Part shown: positions 36,125-45,467 of the stretch, piece after piece | How the letters are laid out: every line of letters begins with the position of its first letter | Numbering within the stretch: the stretch's first letter is position 1 | Assembly (NCBI GenBank): GCA_947501845.1 | Contig: CANMXP010000030.1 | Span: forward strand, 1-47,606 | Source of the DNA: an uncultured Flavobacteriaceae bacterium | Lineage (GTDB): Bacteria; Bacteroidota; Bacteroidia; Flavobacteriales; Flavobacteriaceae | Length of the DNA stretch: 47,606 nucleotides | Direction of reading: 5' to 3' | Translations under genes and position numbers: made by a program | Notes under the pieces: model-generated | What the model saw: only the letters and a program-made list of their open reading frames with translations | Database searches by the model: none | What the model was told of the DNA's origin: nothing

Positions 36125-36137
36125 AGAATCAGTTAAG

Positions 36138-37022
36138 ATGTTAAAATTATATACACTATTTACTTTATTTATTTTTTCAGGTAGCCTAGGCTTTTATGCG
36201 CAAGGTAAAGCATTAAAAATGGATTCTGATCTTATTGATTCTTTAATGGAAAAACATACTTTTTTATCTACAAATGGTGTGCAAATGCCTTACCGTTTGT
36301 TTAATCCGATTAATGAGAAAAACGAAAAAATACCTTTGCTGATATTTTTGCATGGTCGAGGAGATCGAGGAATTGATAATGGTACTCGAATATACCATGA
36401 AGCAGGAATGATTGTGAACACAAATTCATTATTAACAACACAAATGCAATTAAAATACCCTTGCTATATTTTAGTGCCCCAATGCTCTGATAAAACCGAA
36501 AATGAGGAATGGGCAAAATGGGTTGGTAATTCGCCAGAAACACCTTTTAAAGGGTTGGGAGATGATGGGACATATATCATGAGTCAACAACCTTCAGAAT
36601 CGGGGGAAACCGCATTACAGCTAATAGAACAAATAATTAAAGATAAAAATATAGACACAGATAGAGTTTATATTATAGGCCTATCAATGGGTGGTTTTGG
36701 AACTTGGGAATTTACGGCAAGGAAGCCTAATTTGTTCGCAGGAGCTGTTCCTATGGCAGGTTATTCAGATCCTAACCAATTAGAAAATATAAAACATATT
36801 CCATTCTGGATATTTCATGGAGACATGGATAAATGGAATCCTGTAGCAGGATCAAGAACGATGTTTAAATTATTGTCCGACGGTCAAGCAGATGTAAGAT
36901 ATACAGAGTATAAAAATACAGGTCACGGTGAATCATTTAAGAAAGCTTTTAATGAAGTTGAATTGATTCCCTGGCTTTTTTCGAAAAGAAGAAAAACAAA
37001 TTCATCCCAACAAAAATTATGA
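36138..37022 (+). CDS. Secreted alpha/beta-hydrolase, carbohydrate-esterase-like
   Basis: This 294-residue protein has a signal peptide (about 1-22, ending YAQG). The alpha/beta-hydrolase triad is visible: S183 in IGLSMGGFGTWEF, Asp in FHGDMDKWNPV, His in NTGHGESF. The oxyanion region is LIFLHGRGDRG. It resembles PHB-depolymerase/CE1-like esterases, which remove acyl or aromatic esters from glycans. It opens the second PUL operon behind promoter B and overlaps the next GH3 gene by 4 nt (ATGA). Confidence 0.75.
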   Translation: MLKLYTLFTLFIFSGSLGFYAQGKALKMDSDLIDSLMEKHTFLSTNGVQMPYRLFNPINEKNEKIPLLIFLHGRGDRGIDNGTRIYHEAGMIVNTNSLLTTQMQLKYPCYILVPQCSDKTENEEWAKWVGNSPETPFKGLGDDGTYIMSQQPSESGETALQLIEQIIKDKNIDTDRVYIIGLSMGGFGTWEFTARKPNLFAGAVPMAGYSDPNQLENIKHIPFWIFHGDMDKWNPVAGSRTMFKLLSDGQADVRYTEYKNTGHGESFKKAFNEVELIPWLFSKRRKTNSSQQKL

Positions 37023-39208
37023 CAAAGCAATTTTATATAAAACCTCTTTTTTTAGTTTTTATAGTATTTATGAGTAGTACAGTGAACGCACAGAAAAATC
37101 AAATAGTAGAAGAAAAAATAGACAGTATACTTTCCTTGTTGACCCTAGAAGAAAAAGTAGCTATGTGTCACGCACAGTCTAAATTTAGTACACCAGGAGT
37201 TCCACGTCTTGGAATCCCCGAAATATGGATGTCTGATGGCCCGCATGGTGTAAGAGCAGAAATAAATTGGGACAACTGGGGATATGCAAAATGGAGTAAT
37301 GATTCGATTACGGCCTTTCCTGCACTAACCTGTCTGGCCTCTACTTTTAATCCAAATCTGGCTAAAGCTTATGGCATTAGTATTGGAGAAGAAGCGCGGT
37401 ATCGAAAAAAAGATGTGCTTTTAGGACCTGGTGTTAATATTTACAGAACCCCATTAAATGGAAGAAACTTTGAATATATGGGAGAAGATCCTTATTTGGC
37501 TTCTAAGCTGGTTGTGCCTTATGTACAAGGTGTTCAAAAAAATGGTGTAGCAGCTTGTGTTAAACACTTTGCATTGAATAATCAGGAGCTTTGGAGAGAT
37601 CATATCAATGTTGAGGTGAGTGATAGAGCATTATACGAGATTTATTTACCAGCCTTTAAAGCATCGGTTATAGAAGGTGGTGCATGGGCTATGATGGGAG
37701 CCTATAATAAGTTTAGAGGGCAATATTGTTGTCATAATGAATTGCTCTTAAACAAAATTTTAAAAACAGATTGGGGATTTGATGGTGTTGTGATAAGCGA
37801 TTGGGGAGGCGCACATAGTACTTATGAAGCAGCTATGTTCGGTTTAGATATGGAAATGGGAACAGGAACAGATGGACTGGGTACTACAACGCTCAATCAT
37901 TACGATCATTATTATTTAGCATCCCCTTTCTTGAAGCTTCTCAAAAAAGGAGAAGTTGATGAAGCCATCGTTAATGATAAAGCAAAACGTATTTTACGAT
38001 TGATGCTTAGAACGAATATGAATTCGAATCGCCCATTGGGTAAAATGAATAATGTAGAACATCACCATGTGGCACGTCAAGTGGCAACAGAAGGCATTGT
38101 GTTGCTGAAAAACAAAGAAAATTTCTTTCCAATAGAAGATCGTGAAGGTTTAACTATTGCGGTAATAGGTGAAAACGCAACACGCTCGATGACGGCAGGT
38201 GGAGGCTCATCTGAGTTAAAGCCACAATTTGAAATATCACCATTAGAAGGTTTGAAAAAACGATACAAAAATGCCCAGATTATACATGCTATGGGGTTTG
38301 CTTCTGGTCCATCTGCATATGATGAGATTCTTCCATCGTCATATGATGCTGACTCTCTAAAAGTCGCAGCTATTGAAACGGCTAAAAAAGCAGATTTAGT
38401 ATTGTTTGTTGGAGGCTTAAGTAAAAGTCATCTTCAGGATTGTGAAGGCGCAGATAGAAAACAATTTGAATTGCCTTTTGGTCAAGATGATTTATTAAAT
38501 GATATTATGGCAGTTAATAAAAATGTTGGCGTGGTACTAATAACTGGTAATGCGGTAGAAATGCCCTGGTTAGATAAAATCAATGGACTCATACAAGGCT
38601 GGTATCTAGGCAGTATCTCAGGAGATGCTCTTGCCGATGTTATTAGTGGAGACGTTAACCCATCAGGGAAATTACCATTTTCGTTTCCTGTAAAATTAAA
38701 AGATAATGCAGCACACTATTATGGAGAGCTGTCTTACCCTGGAGATAGTATCAATCAATATTACAAAGAAGACATTTTAGTTGGGTATCGTTGGCACGAT
38801 ACTAAAAAAATTAAACCACTATTTGCCTTTGGGGAAGGTTTGTCTTATACCTCTTTCGAACTATCAGACTTTAGGTTAAACAAAAAAGTATATGCAAAGG
38901 GAGAGCAAATAATCATTTCTGGAACCATTTCAAATACAGGAAATATAGATGGGGCAGAAGTCATTCAGGTTTATGTTGGGAAATCAAAATCTAAAGTAAA
39001 AAGAGCACTTAAAGAGCTAAAAGGGTTTAAAAAACTAGCTGTAAAAACTAATAAGACCAAATCTGTTGAAATAATAATTAATGTGAATGATTTAACCTTT
39101 TATGATGAGGTTATTAAAGATTGGAACCTAGAAAAAGGAAGCTATATAGTTTATGTAGGAAATGCCTCTAATAATATTTCCAAGAAAATAAAATTTGAAA
39201 TCAAATAA
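37019..39208 (+). CDS. GH3-family beta-glycosidase (BglX-like)
   Basis: This 729-residue secreted enzyme has a signal peptide ending VNAQ (about residue 24). The N-terminal TIM barrel carries WMSDGPHGVRAE, KHFALNNQE and nucleophile D261 in VVISDWGGAHST. A middle alpha/beta sandwich contains VLFVGGLSKSHLQDCEGADR, and a C-terminal fibronectin-III-like domain starts near 635. GH3 enzymes release terminal beta-linked glucose or related sugars; the loop sequence does not identify the linkage. Its ATG overlaps the esterase stop, implying coupled translation. Confidence 0.9.
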   Translation: MTKQFYIKPLFLVFIVFMSSTVNAQKNQIVEEKIDSILSLLTLEEKVAMCHAQSKFSTPGVPRLGIPEIWMSDGPHGVRAEINWDNWGYAKWSNDSITAFPALTCLASTFNPNLAKAYGISIGEEARYRKKDVLLGPGVNIYRTPLNGRNFEYMGEDPYLASKLVVPYVQGVQKNGVAACVKHFALNNQELWRDHINVEVSDRALYEIYLPAFKASVIEGGAWAMMGAYNKFRGQYCCHNELLLNKILKTDWGFDGVVISDWGGAHSTYEAAMFGLDMEMGTGTDGLGTTTLNHYDHYYLASPFLKLLKKGEVDEAIVNDKAKRILRLMLRTNMNSNRPLGKMNNVEHHHVARQVATEGIVLLKNKENFFPIEDREGLTIAVIGENATRSMTAGGGSSELKPQFEISPLEGLKKRYKNAQIIHAMGFASGPSAYDEILPSSYDADSLKVAAIETAKKADLVLFVGGLSKSHLQDCEGADRKQFELPFGQDDLLNDIMAVNKNVGVVLITGNAVEMPWLDKINGLIQGWYLGSISGDALADVISGDVNPSGKLPFSFPVKLKDNAAHYYGELSYPGDSINQYYKEDILVGYRWHDTKKIKPLFAFGEGLSYTSFELSDFRLNKKVYAKGEQIIISGTISNTGNIDGAEVIQVYVGKSKSKVKRALKELKGFKKLAVKTNKTKSVEIIINVNDLTFYDEVIKDWNLEKGSYIVYVGNASNNISKKIKFEIK

Positions 39209-39283
39209 TAAAAGAATTCAAGCAACAAAGATAGTAATTGTAATCATGGCGCTTAGAAATCTTAAATATTTAAATGCATATTA

Positions 39284-41536
39284 ATGAAATATTATTCAAT
39301 AATTATAGTCCTTGCCTTAATGAGTTGTTCTCACAGTAAAGTTTCCACAAACAAGGATACTGTTGAGGAGCGGTTTATAGACAGTATATTAGCAACAATG
39401 TCTATAGATGATAAAATTGGACAGACTAATTTGAGGGGGACTTCTAGTAGAGCTAAAACCTTATCGGAAGAACTAAAGGAAGATGTAAGACAGGGAAAAG
39501 TAGGGGCTTTACTAAATGTTATGAAGGTTGAATTTGTAGATGAACTTCAAAAAATAGCAGTAGAAGAAAGTCCGAATAAAATCCCTTTAATTTTTGGACG
39601 AGATGTTATTCATGGTTTTAAGACGATTTTTCCAATTCCTTTAGGTTTGGCTGCCTCTTGGGATACAGATATTGCAAAATCATCTTCTCGAATAGCGGCC
39701 ATAGAAGCTAGTTCGGTTGGGATTCGTTGGACTTTTGCCCCCATGTTGGATATTGCTAGAGATAGCCGTTGGGGAAGAATTGCTGAATCTCCTGGAGAAG
39801 ACACCTATTTAGCTTCAGTCTTAGGAAAAGCTTATATTCAAGGGTTTCAAGGTGATTCTTTAAATAACCCAACTAGTATTGCGGCCTGTGCCAAACATTA
39901 TATTGGATATGGAGCTGTTGAAGGTGGCAGAGATTATAATACCACCGTAATTCCAGAACCTTTATTGCGTAATGTGTATTTGCCTCCTTTTCAATCTGCT
40001 TTAGACGTGGGAGCAGCAACCGTGATGACATCTTTTAATGAAATAAATGGTATTCCAGCCACAGGAAATGAGTTTTTATTAAAGCATGTTTTAAGAGATG
40101 AATTGAAGTTTGATGGATTTGTAGTAAGCGATTGGGATTCTGTTATAGAAATGATTGCTCATGGTTATGCAAAAGATGAAAAACAGGCTGGAGAACTGGC
40201 GGCCAATGCAGGAATGGATATGGAAATGACCAGTAAAGCATACGAACATCATCTAAAAGACTTAATAAAAGAAGACAAGGTAAAAGAGCGTCAATTAGAT
40301 GAATTTGTGAAGAATATATTAAGGATAAAGTTAAGGCTAGGTTTGTTTGAAAAACCATATAGAGATAAGAATAACGAAGCAAATTTTTATAAAGAAGCGC
40401 ATTTAGCTGAAGCAAAAGAAGCAGCAATTAAGAGTGCTGTATTATTAAAAAACAAACGTATATTGCCTTTGTCAAGTGCTACAAAAGTAGCACTTATAGG
40501 ACCTTTAGCGAATGCACCATTAGATCAAATGGGAACTTGGACATTCGATGGCGAAAAAGAACATACCGTAACACCTTTGAAAGCTTTTAAAGAGGCACAG
40601 GTTAATTTTAAGTATGTCGAAGCATTAACTCATAGTCGAGACCGATCAAAAGAACAGTTTCAAAAAGCTGTCGATGGCGTTAAAGATTCTGATGTTATCG
40701 TATTTGTTGCAGGAGAAGAAGCTATTTTGTCTGGGGAGGCTCACAGTAGGGCTACTATAGATTTACCTGGTGCGCAAGAAGATTTAATAAAAGTATTGAG
40801 CAAAACGGGGAAACCAATTGTTTTAGTTATTATGGCAGGCAGACCAATTACCATTACAAACATTATTGACAATGTAGATGCTGTTTTAATGTCTTGGCAT
40901 CCAGGTACCATGGGTGGAGTGGCATTACAAGAAATTATTTATGGATTAAGAGAACCAGAAGGACGGTTGCCAGTTTCTTGGCCAAAAAAAGCTGGACAAT
41001 TACCATATTTTTACAATCATAAAAGTACAGGAAGACCAGCCAATAAAGAAGATTATGTTGCCATGTATGATATTCCTGTTGGAGCTTGGCAAAGTTCCTT
41101 AGGAAATGACTCTCATTACTTAGATATTGGCTATACACCACATTTCCCTTTTGGTTTTGGATTGGGGTATACAGCTTTTAAATATGATGATTTACAGATA
41201 TCAAAAGATACTATTGGCTTTAACGAAACATTACTTGTAAAAGCTTCTATTACAAATGTAGGGGAGAGACCAGGAAAAGAAATTGTACAACTTTATACTC
41301 AAGATGTTGTGGGGAGTATTACACGACCCGTTAGAGAATTAAAAGGGTTCCAGCATATAAATTTAAATGTTGGGGAAACTAAAGAGGTAACCTTTAAAGT
41401 ATTTCCTAGGCAACTGGAATTTACAAATCATAAAGGAATTCGTGCTACAGAAGAAGGTGATTTTAATATATGGGTTAGTTCTGATGCCACATCTGGATTA
41501 AAAGGCACTTTCTACCTTAAAAAAGAGTGCCAATGA
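39284..41536 (+). CDS. bglX: GH3-family beta-glucosidase lipoprotein (BglX-like)
   Basis: This 750-residue enzyme carries a lipobox (LALMSCSH, Cys15), so it is membrane-anchored, unlike the preceding GH3. Key motifs are LIFGRDVIHGFKTIFPIPLG, KHYIGYGAVEGGRDYNTT, nucleophile D283 in FVVSDWDSVIEM, and VFVAGEEAILSGEAHSRATI in the second domain. It follows the BglX pattern closely and probably releases glucose from beta-glucosides. It is 75 nt after the first GH3, and its TGA overlaps the ATG of the gluconokinase fusion. Confidence 0.9.
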   Translation: MKYYSIIIVLALMSCSHSKVSTNKDTVEERFIDSILATMSIDDKIGQTNLRGTSSRAKTLSEELKEDVRQGKVGALLNVMKVEFVDELQKIAVEESPNKIPLIFGRDVIHGFKTIFPIPLGLAASWDTDIAKSSSRIAAIEASSVGIRWTFAPMLDIARDSRWGRIAESPGEDTYLASVLGKAYIQGFQGDSLNNPTSIAACAKHYIGYGAVEGGRDYNTTVIPEPLLRNVYLPPFQSALDVGAATVMTSFNEINGIPATGNEFLLKHVLRDELKFDGFVVSDWDSVIEMIAHGYAKDEKQAGELAANAGMDMEMTSKAYEHHLKDLIKEDKVKERQLDEFVKNILRIKLRLGLFEKPYRDKNNEANFYKEAHLAEAKEAAIKSAVLLKNKRILPLSSATKVALIGPLANAPLDQMGTWTFDGEKEHTVTPLKAFKEAQVNFKYVEALTHSRDRSKEQFQKAVDGVKDSDVIVFVAGEEAILSGEAHSRATIDLPGAQEDLIKVLSKTGKPIVLVIMAGRPITITNIIDNVDAVLMSWHPGTMGGVALQEIIYGLREPEGRLPVSWPKKAGQLPYFYNHKSTGRPANKEDYVAMYDIPVGAWQSSLGNDSHYLDIGYTPHFPFGFGLGYTAFKYDDLQISKDTIGFNETLLVKASITNVGERPGKEIVQLYTQDVVGSITRPVRELKGFQHINLNVGETKEVTFKVFPRQLEFTNHKGIRATEEGDFNIWVSSDATSGLKGTFYLKKECQ

Positions 41537-43416
41537 TTATTATACTTTTAGGTGTAAGTGGGTGTGGAAAAACGACAATTGGAAAACTATTGTCTCAAAA
41601 AATAAACATTCCTTTTTTTGATGGTGACGATTTTCATTCCAAGTCTAATATTGATAAAATGGCAGAAGGCGTATCTTTAAATGATGATGATAGACTACCA
41701 TGGTTACTTGCCTTAGCTAATAACATTGAAATGTGGGCAGAAGATAAAGGCGCAATTTTGGCTTGTTCTGCTTTAAAAGAAACTTATAGAACATTACTGA
41801 CTTCAAAATTTAGCCATGTTACATGGGTTCACTTATCAGGTAGTCAAGATTTAATTAAAGACAGGATTGAAAATAGAAACGAGCATTTTATGCCTACCGA
41901 TTTGCTAGTATCTCAATTTAATGATTTAGAAATTCCAGACTATGGGATTCATATAGATATTTCAGAATCTCCTGAAAAAATTATAGATACGATTATTTCA
42001 AAATTAAAAAACATGAACCAATCATTTTTTGGAGTTATAGGGTTAGGCGTTATGGGCAGTAGCTTAAGCCTCAATATTGCTGAGAAAGGCTATACGTTAT
42101 CGGTATATAACCGCATAGCACCTGGAGAAGAACATAATGTTTCAAATTTTTTGAAAAAAGTGGATGAAGGTATGCAGGTAATAGGTTTTACTGAATTAGA
42201 AGTATTTATCAATTCTTTAGAGCGTCCAAGAAAAATACTCATTATGATAAAAGCTGGCCATGCTATAGATACTTTGATAGAAGCATTGATTCCCATGCTG
42301 TCTAAAGGTGACATTTTGATTGATGGTGGTAATTCTCATTATTTAGATACTAATAAAAGATCTGAATATTTAAAAAGCAAGCAGCTCCATTTTATAGGTT
42401 GTGGCGTTTCTGGTGGTGAAGAAGGCGCAAGAAAAGGACCGTCTATAATGCCTGGAGGCGATAAAGCAAGTTATGAAATAATAGCACCAGTTTTAGAAGC
42501 AATCGCTGCGAAAGATAAAAATGATAAGGCCTGTTGTACTCATGTAGGTGTTGATGGTGCTGGTCATTTTGTGAAGATGGTTCACAATGGCATTGAATAT
42601 GCCGAAATGCAATTATTGGCAGAAATTTACGCTTGTCTAGCTATAACTAAAGGTAACGAAGAAATAGCTGCAATTTTATCTGGGTGGAATACCACAGATT
42701 TATCCGGTTACTTATTAGAAATAACAATTAATATTCTTAAAACTAAAGAAGATGGAAAGTATATACTGGACACTATTTTAGATAAAGCAGGTAATAAAGG
42801 GACGGGGTCTTGGTCTACAAAAGCGGCTTTTGATTTAGGCACGGTGAATACGATGATGTCTTCTGCTGTTTTTGCACGTTATGTTTCTTCCTTTAAGGAA
42901 AAAAGAACGCAACTATCAAAACGTATTAAAAAGGATTCTAAAGCTGTCAACCCTCAAGAAATTAACAGTTTAAAAGAAGCCTACCGATTTGCTAGAATTA
43001 TGAATCATCACCAAGGATTTGAGCTGATTAGATTGGCATCAAAAACATTCAATTGGGATTTAAACATATCAGAAATTGCTCGTATTTGGACCAATGGCTG
43101 TATTATTCGTTCGGAATTTATGGAGCAATCCGTAGAAGTATTCAATGACCATGAAAGTTATTTAGATGAACCAAGTATTTTTGAGGTATTGGCCTCAAAG
43201 GAAAAAGAAATAGCAAAGAGTATTGTTTATAGTTTATCCCACAGAATTCCATTTGACACATTTTGGTCGGCATACAATCATTGGATTGCTATAACCACCG
43301 AAAATTTGCCAGCTAATTTAATACAGGCACAACGTGATTATTTTGGGGCACATACTTATCAAAAAGTAAATGCTCCAGAAAATCAATTTTTTCATACTAA
43401 TTGGTACAGATTATGA
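41533..43416 (+). CDS. Fused gluconokinase and 6-phosphogluconate dehydrogenase
   Basis: This single 627-residue frame joins two enzymes. Residues 1-160 are a GntK-type gluconokinase with P-loop GVSGCGKTT (7-15), FFDGDDFHS, and the usual ALKETYR. From M161 onward is a full decarboxylating 6-phosphogluconate dehydrogenase: NADP loop GVIGLGVMGSS, GVSGGEEGARKGPSIMPGG, and catalytic Lys in HFVKMVHNGIEYAEMQ. It would convert gluconate to ribulose-5-phosphate plus CO2 and NADPH without releasing 6-phosphogluconate. ATG 41533 is preferred over GTG 41527 because it overlaps the GH3 stop as ATGA. The GntP gene overlaps in the same way. No signal peptide: cytoplasmic. Confidence 0.92.
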   Translation: MIIILLGVSGCGKTTIGKLLSQKINIPFFDGDDFHSKSNIDKMAEGVSLNDDDRLPWLLALANNIEMWAEDKGAILACSALKETYRTLLTSKFSHVTWVHLSGSQDLIKDRIENRNEHFMPTDLLVSQFNDLEIPDYGIHIDISESPEKIIDTIISKLKNMNQSFFGVIGLGVMGSSLSLNIAEKGYTLSVYNRIAPGEEHNVSNFLKKVDEGMQVIGFTELEVFINSLERPRKILIMIKAGHAIDTLIEALIPMLSKGDILIDGGNSHYLDTNKRSEYLKSKQLHFIGCGVSGGEEGARKGPSIMPGGDKASYEIIAPVLEAIAAKDKNDKACCTHVGVDGAGHFVKMVHNGIEYAEMQLLAEIYACLAITKGNEEIAAILSGWNTTDLSGYLLEITINILKTKEDGKYILDTILDKAGNKGTGSWSTKAAFDLGTVNTMMSSAVFARYVSSFKEKRTQLSKRIKKDSKAVNPQEINSLKEAYRFARIMNHHQGFELIRLASKTFNWDLNISEIARIWTNGCIIRSEFMEQSVEVFNDHESYLDEPSIFEVLASKEKEIAKSIVYSLSHRIPFDTFWSAYNHWIAITTENLPANLIQAQRDYFGAHTYQKVNAPENQFFHTNWYRL

Positions 43417-44756
43417 TAGATTTTACTCTCTTAACGTCTGTATTATTAGGAGTCATAGTATTATTGGTATTGATACTGCGTTTTAAGATTCAAGCTTTTA
43501 TTGCATTATTAATTGCCAGTATTCTTGTAGGTGTTTTATCTGGAATGCCACCCTTGACAATTATTAAAACAATGCAAGAGGGCATGGGTAATACACTAGG
43601 GTTTGTTGCTATGGTAGTAGGGTTAGGGGCTATATTTGGCGCTATTTTAGAACATTCTGGAGGTGCCGAATCTTTAGCTGTTTATTTATTGGCTAAGTTT
43701 GGAGAAAAACGATCTTCATGGGCATTAATGTTAACTGGTTTTATTGTGGCGATTCCCGTATTTTTTGATGTTGCTTTTATCATTTTAGTTCCTATGATAT
43801 ATGCATTGCAAAGAAAAACGGGTAATTCCTTATTGCTTTATGGAATTCCTTTGTTAGCGGGATTGGCAATTACGCATTCATTTATTCCTCCAACCCCTGG
43901 TCCAGTAGCAGTTGCTGATATTTTAAAAGCAGATTTGGGATGGGTTATCTTTTTTGGATTTCTAGTTGGGATCCCGACAGCCGTGGTATGCGGCCCATTT
44001 TTTGGAAGATTTATAGCAAATAAAATTCATATACCCGCACCACAGCTAGATGCCGATATAGTGTCTCATAAAAAAGTACCACCAGTTGGAACGATAATCG
44101 GAATTATTACCATTCCTATTTTTTTAATTGTTTTAAATACAGTAATAAACAGTCCATTTTTTGGAGAAGGTAGCATTCCAAAAAACGTGCTGCAATGGAT
44201 AGGTATGATTGGACATCCATTTTCAGCTTTAATAATAGCGAATCTCATGGCTTGGTATTTATTAGGAATTCGAAGAGGGTTTACTAAAGAACAATTATCG
44301 AACATTAGTACTCAGTCTATGGCACCAGCAGGTATTATTATTTTATTAACAGGTGCTGGTGGTGTTTTTAAGCAAATGCTTGTAAATACAGGAACTGGTG
44401 AAATGTTGGCTAGTTATTTTGCAAATGAAGGCGTGAGCATTTTGTTTTTTGCGTTTTTATCGGCAGCAGTCATTCGTATTTTACAAGGATCGGCTACTGT
44501 TGCTATGATTACAGCAGCAGGGCTTACCGCACCGCTTTTGGCAGAATCCATTTCAGATCCTCAAAAAGCATTGTTGGTAATTGCAGTAGCATCAGGAGCC
44601 AGTATCATGTCTCATGTTAATGATAGTGGATTTTGGTTGGTTGGTAAATATTTGGGACTTTCGGAAAAACAAACTTTTAGAAGCTGGACCATCATGACCA
44701 CACTATTAGCAATCACTGGTTTTGCTTGTGCTTCATTTTTATCACTGTTTTTTTAG
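43413..44756 (+). CDS. gntP: GntP-family gluconate:H+ symporter
   Basis: This is a 447-residue permease with about 12-14 hydrophobic segments and GntP signatures: GLGAIFGAILEHSGGAESLA, IPVFFDVAFIILVPM, THSFIPPTPGPVAVA, and the C-terminal ILQGSATVAMITAAGLTAPL with SHVNDSGFWLVGKY. It imports gluconate or a close aldonate into the cytoplasm. The start ATG 43413 overlaps the stop of the kinase/dehydrogenase fusion (ATGA); a TTG at 43401 is less likely. Together the two genes make a complete gluconate uptake and oxidation unit at the end of the PUL. Confidence 0.92.
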   Translation: MIDFTLLTSVLLGVIVLLVLILRFKIQAFIALLIASILVGVLSGMPPLTIIKTMQEGMGNTLGFVAMVVGLGAIFGAILEHSGGAESLAVYLLAKFGEKRSSWALMLTGFIVAIPVFFDVAFIILVPMIYALQRKTGNSLLLYGIPLLAGLAITHSFIPPTPGPVAVADILKADLGWVIFFGFLVGIPTAVVCGPFFGRFIANKIHIPAPQLDADIVSHKKVPPVGTIIGIITIPIFLIVLNTVINSPFFGEGSIPKNVLQWIGMIGHPFSALIIANLMAWYLLGIRRGFTKEQLSNISTQSMAPAGIIILLTGAGGVFKQMLVNTGTGEMLASYFANEGVSILFFAFLSAAVIRILQGSATVAMITAAGLTAPLLAESISDPQKALLVIAVASGASIMSHVNDSGFWLVGKYLGLSEKQTFRSWTIMTTLLAITGFACASFLSLFF

Positions 44757-44797
44757 AATAAATACAACCGTTGATTATATCTCGATTTGCAATAGTT

Positions 44798-45430
44798 TTA
44801 TTTCACTTTAGCAAAAGCCATTTTAATAGCAAGACCAGTTAATACAGAAGCCATAAACCATTTCTGAATTCTTAGCCAAATAGGTTTTTTTGAAAACCAG
44901 CTAGCCATTTTAGCAGCAGATATAACGATTAAGAAATTAATTGAGAAACTAATCAGTATTTGTACAATGCCTAGTTGGAAACTTTGGCTTAAAATAGAAC
45001 CGTATTCTGGTTTTATAAACTGAGGAAAAAAAGAAAGATAAAACACAGCCATTTTTGGGTTCAGGACATTGGTTAGTAGCCCAATATTAAAAAGTTTAAG
45101 AGGTTTATCGGATTTTAGATTTTGGTCGGCATCAAAAATTTTATTTCCAGATTTAACGGTGTTATAAGCCAAATATAGTAAATAACCAATACCAAAAAAT
45201 TTAACAACTACAAAAGCATAAGGAACAGCAAAGAATATAGCTGTTAGCCCAAAAGAGACCATTAGGATGTGAAATAGAAATCCGCACATAACCCCAAAAA
45301 GTGATATGATACCTGCTTTTTTTCCTTGAGATAATGATCTTGAAATTAGATAAATCATATTCGGACCTGGTGAAAGTACCATAATTAATGATGCTAATGC
45401 AAATAATAATAAATCGTTAAATGGTATCAT
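44798..45430 (-). CDS. LysE/RhtB-family amino-acid exporter
   Basis: This 210-residue inner-membrane protein has six hydrophobic segments. The N-terminal signature LSPGPNMIYLISRSLSQGKK and the central LNPKMAVFYLSFFPQF are typical of LysE/RhtB exporters of amino acids and derivatives. It is convergent with gntP (41 bp between stops) and lies 37 nt after the RidA-like gene, probably in the same transcript. The exported compound is unknown. Confidence 0.88.
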   Translation of the reverse strand: MIPFNDLLLFALASLIMVLSPGPNMIYLISRSLSQGKKAGIISLFGVMCGFLFHILMVSFGLTAIFFAVPYAFVVVKFFGIGYLLYLAYNTVKSGNKIFDADQNLKSDKPLKLFNIGLLTNVLNPKMAVFYLSFFPQFIKPEYGSILSQSFQLGIVQILISFSINFLIVISAAKMASWFSKKPIWLRIQKWFMASVLTGLAIKMAFAKVK

Positions 45431-45467
45431 AGTTCTATTTGTTTTTAGTGCTTATGTGTTATCAGGT

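Noticed and set aside
41533-43416. Gluconokinase-Gnd fusion as an assembly join
   Set aside because: Frame is continuous, codon style is uniform, and both neighbours overlap by ATGA as in a normal operon.
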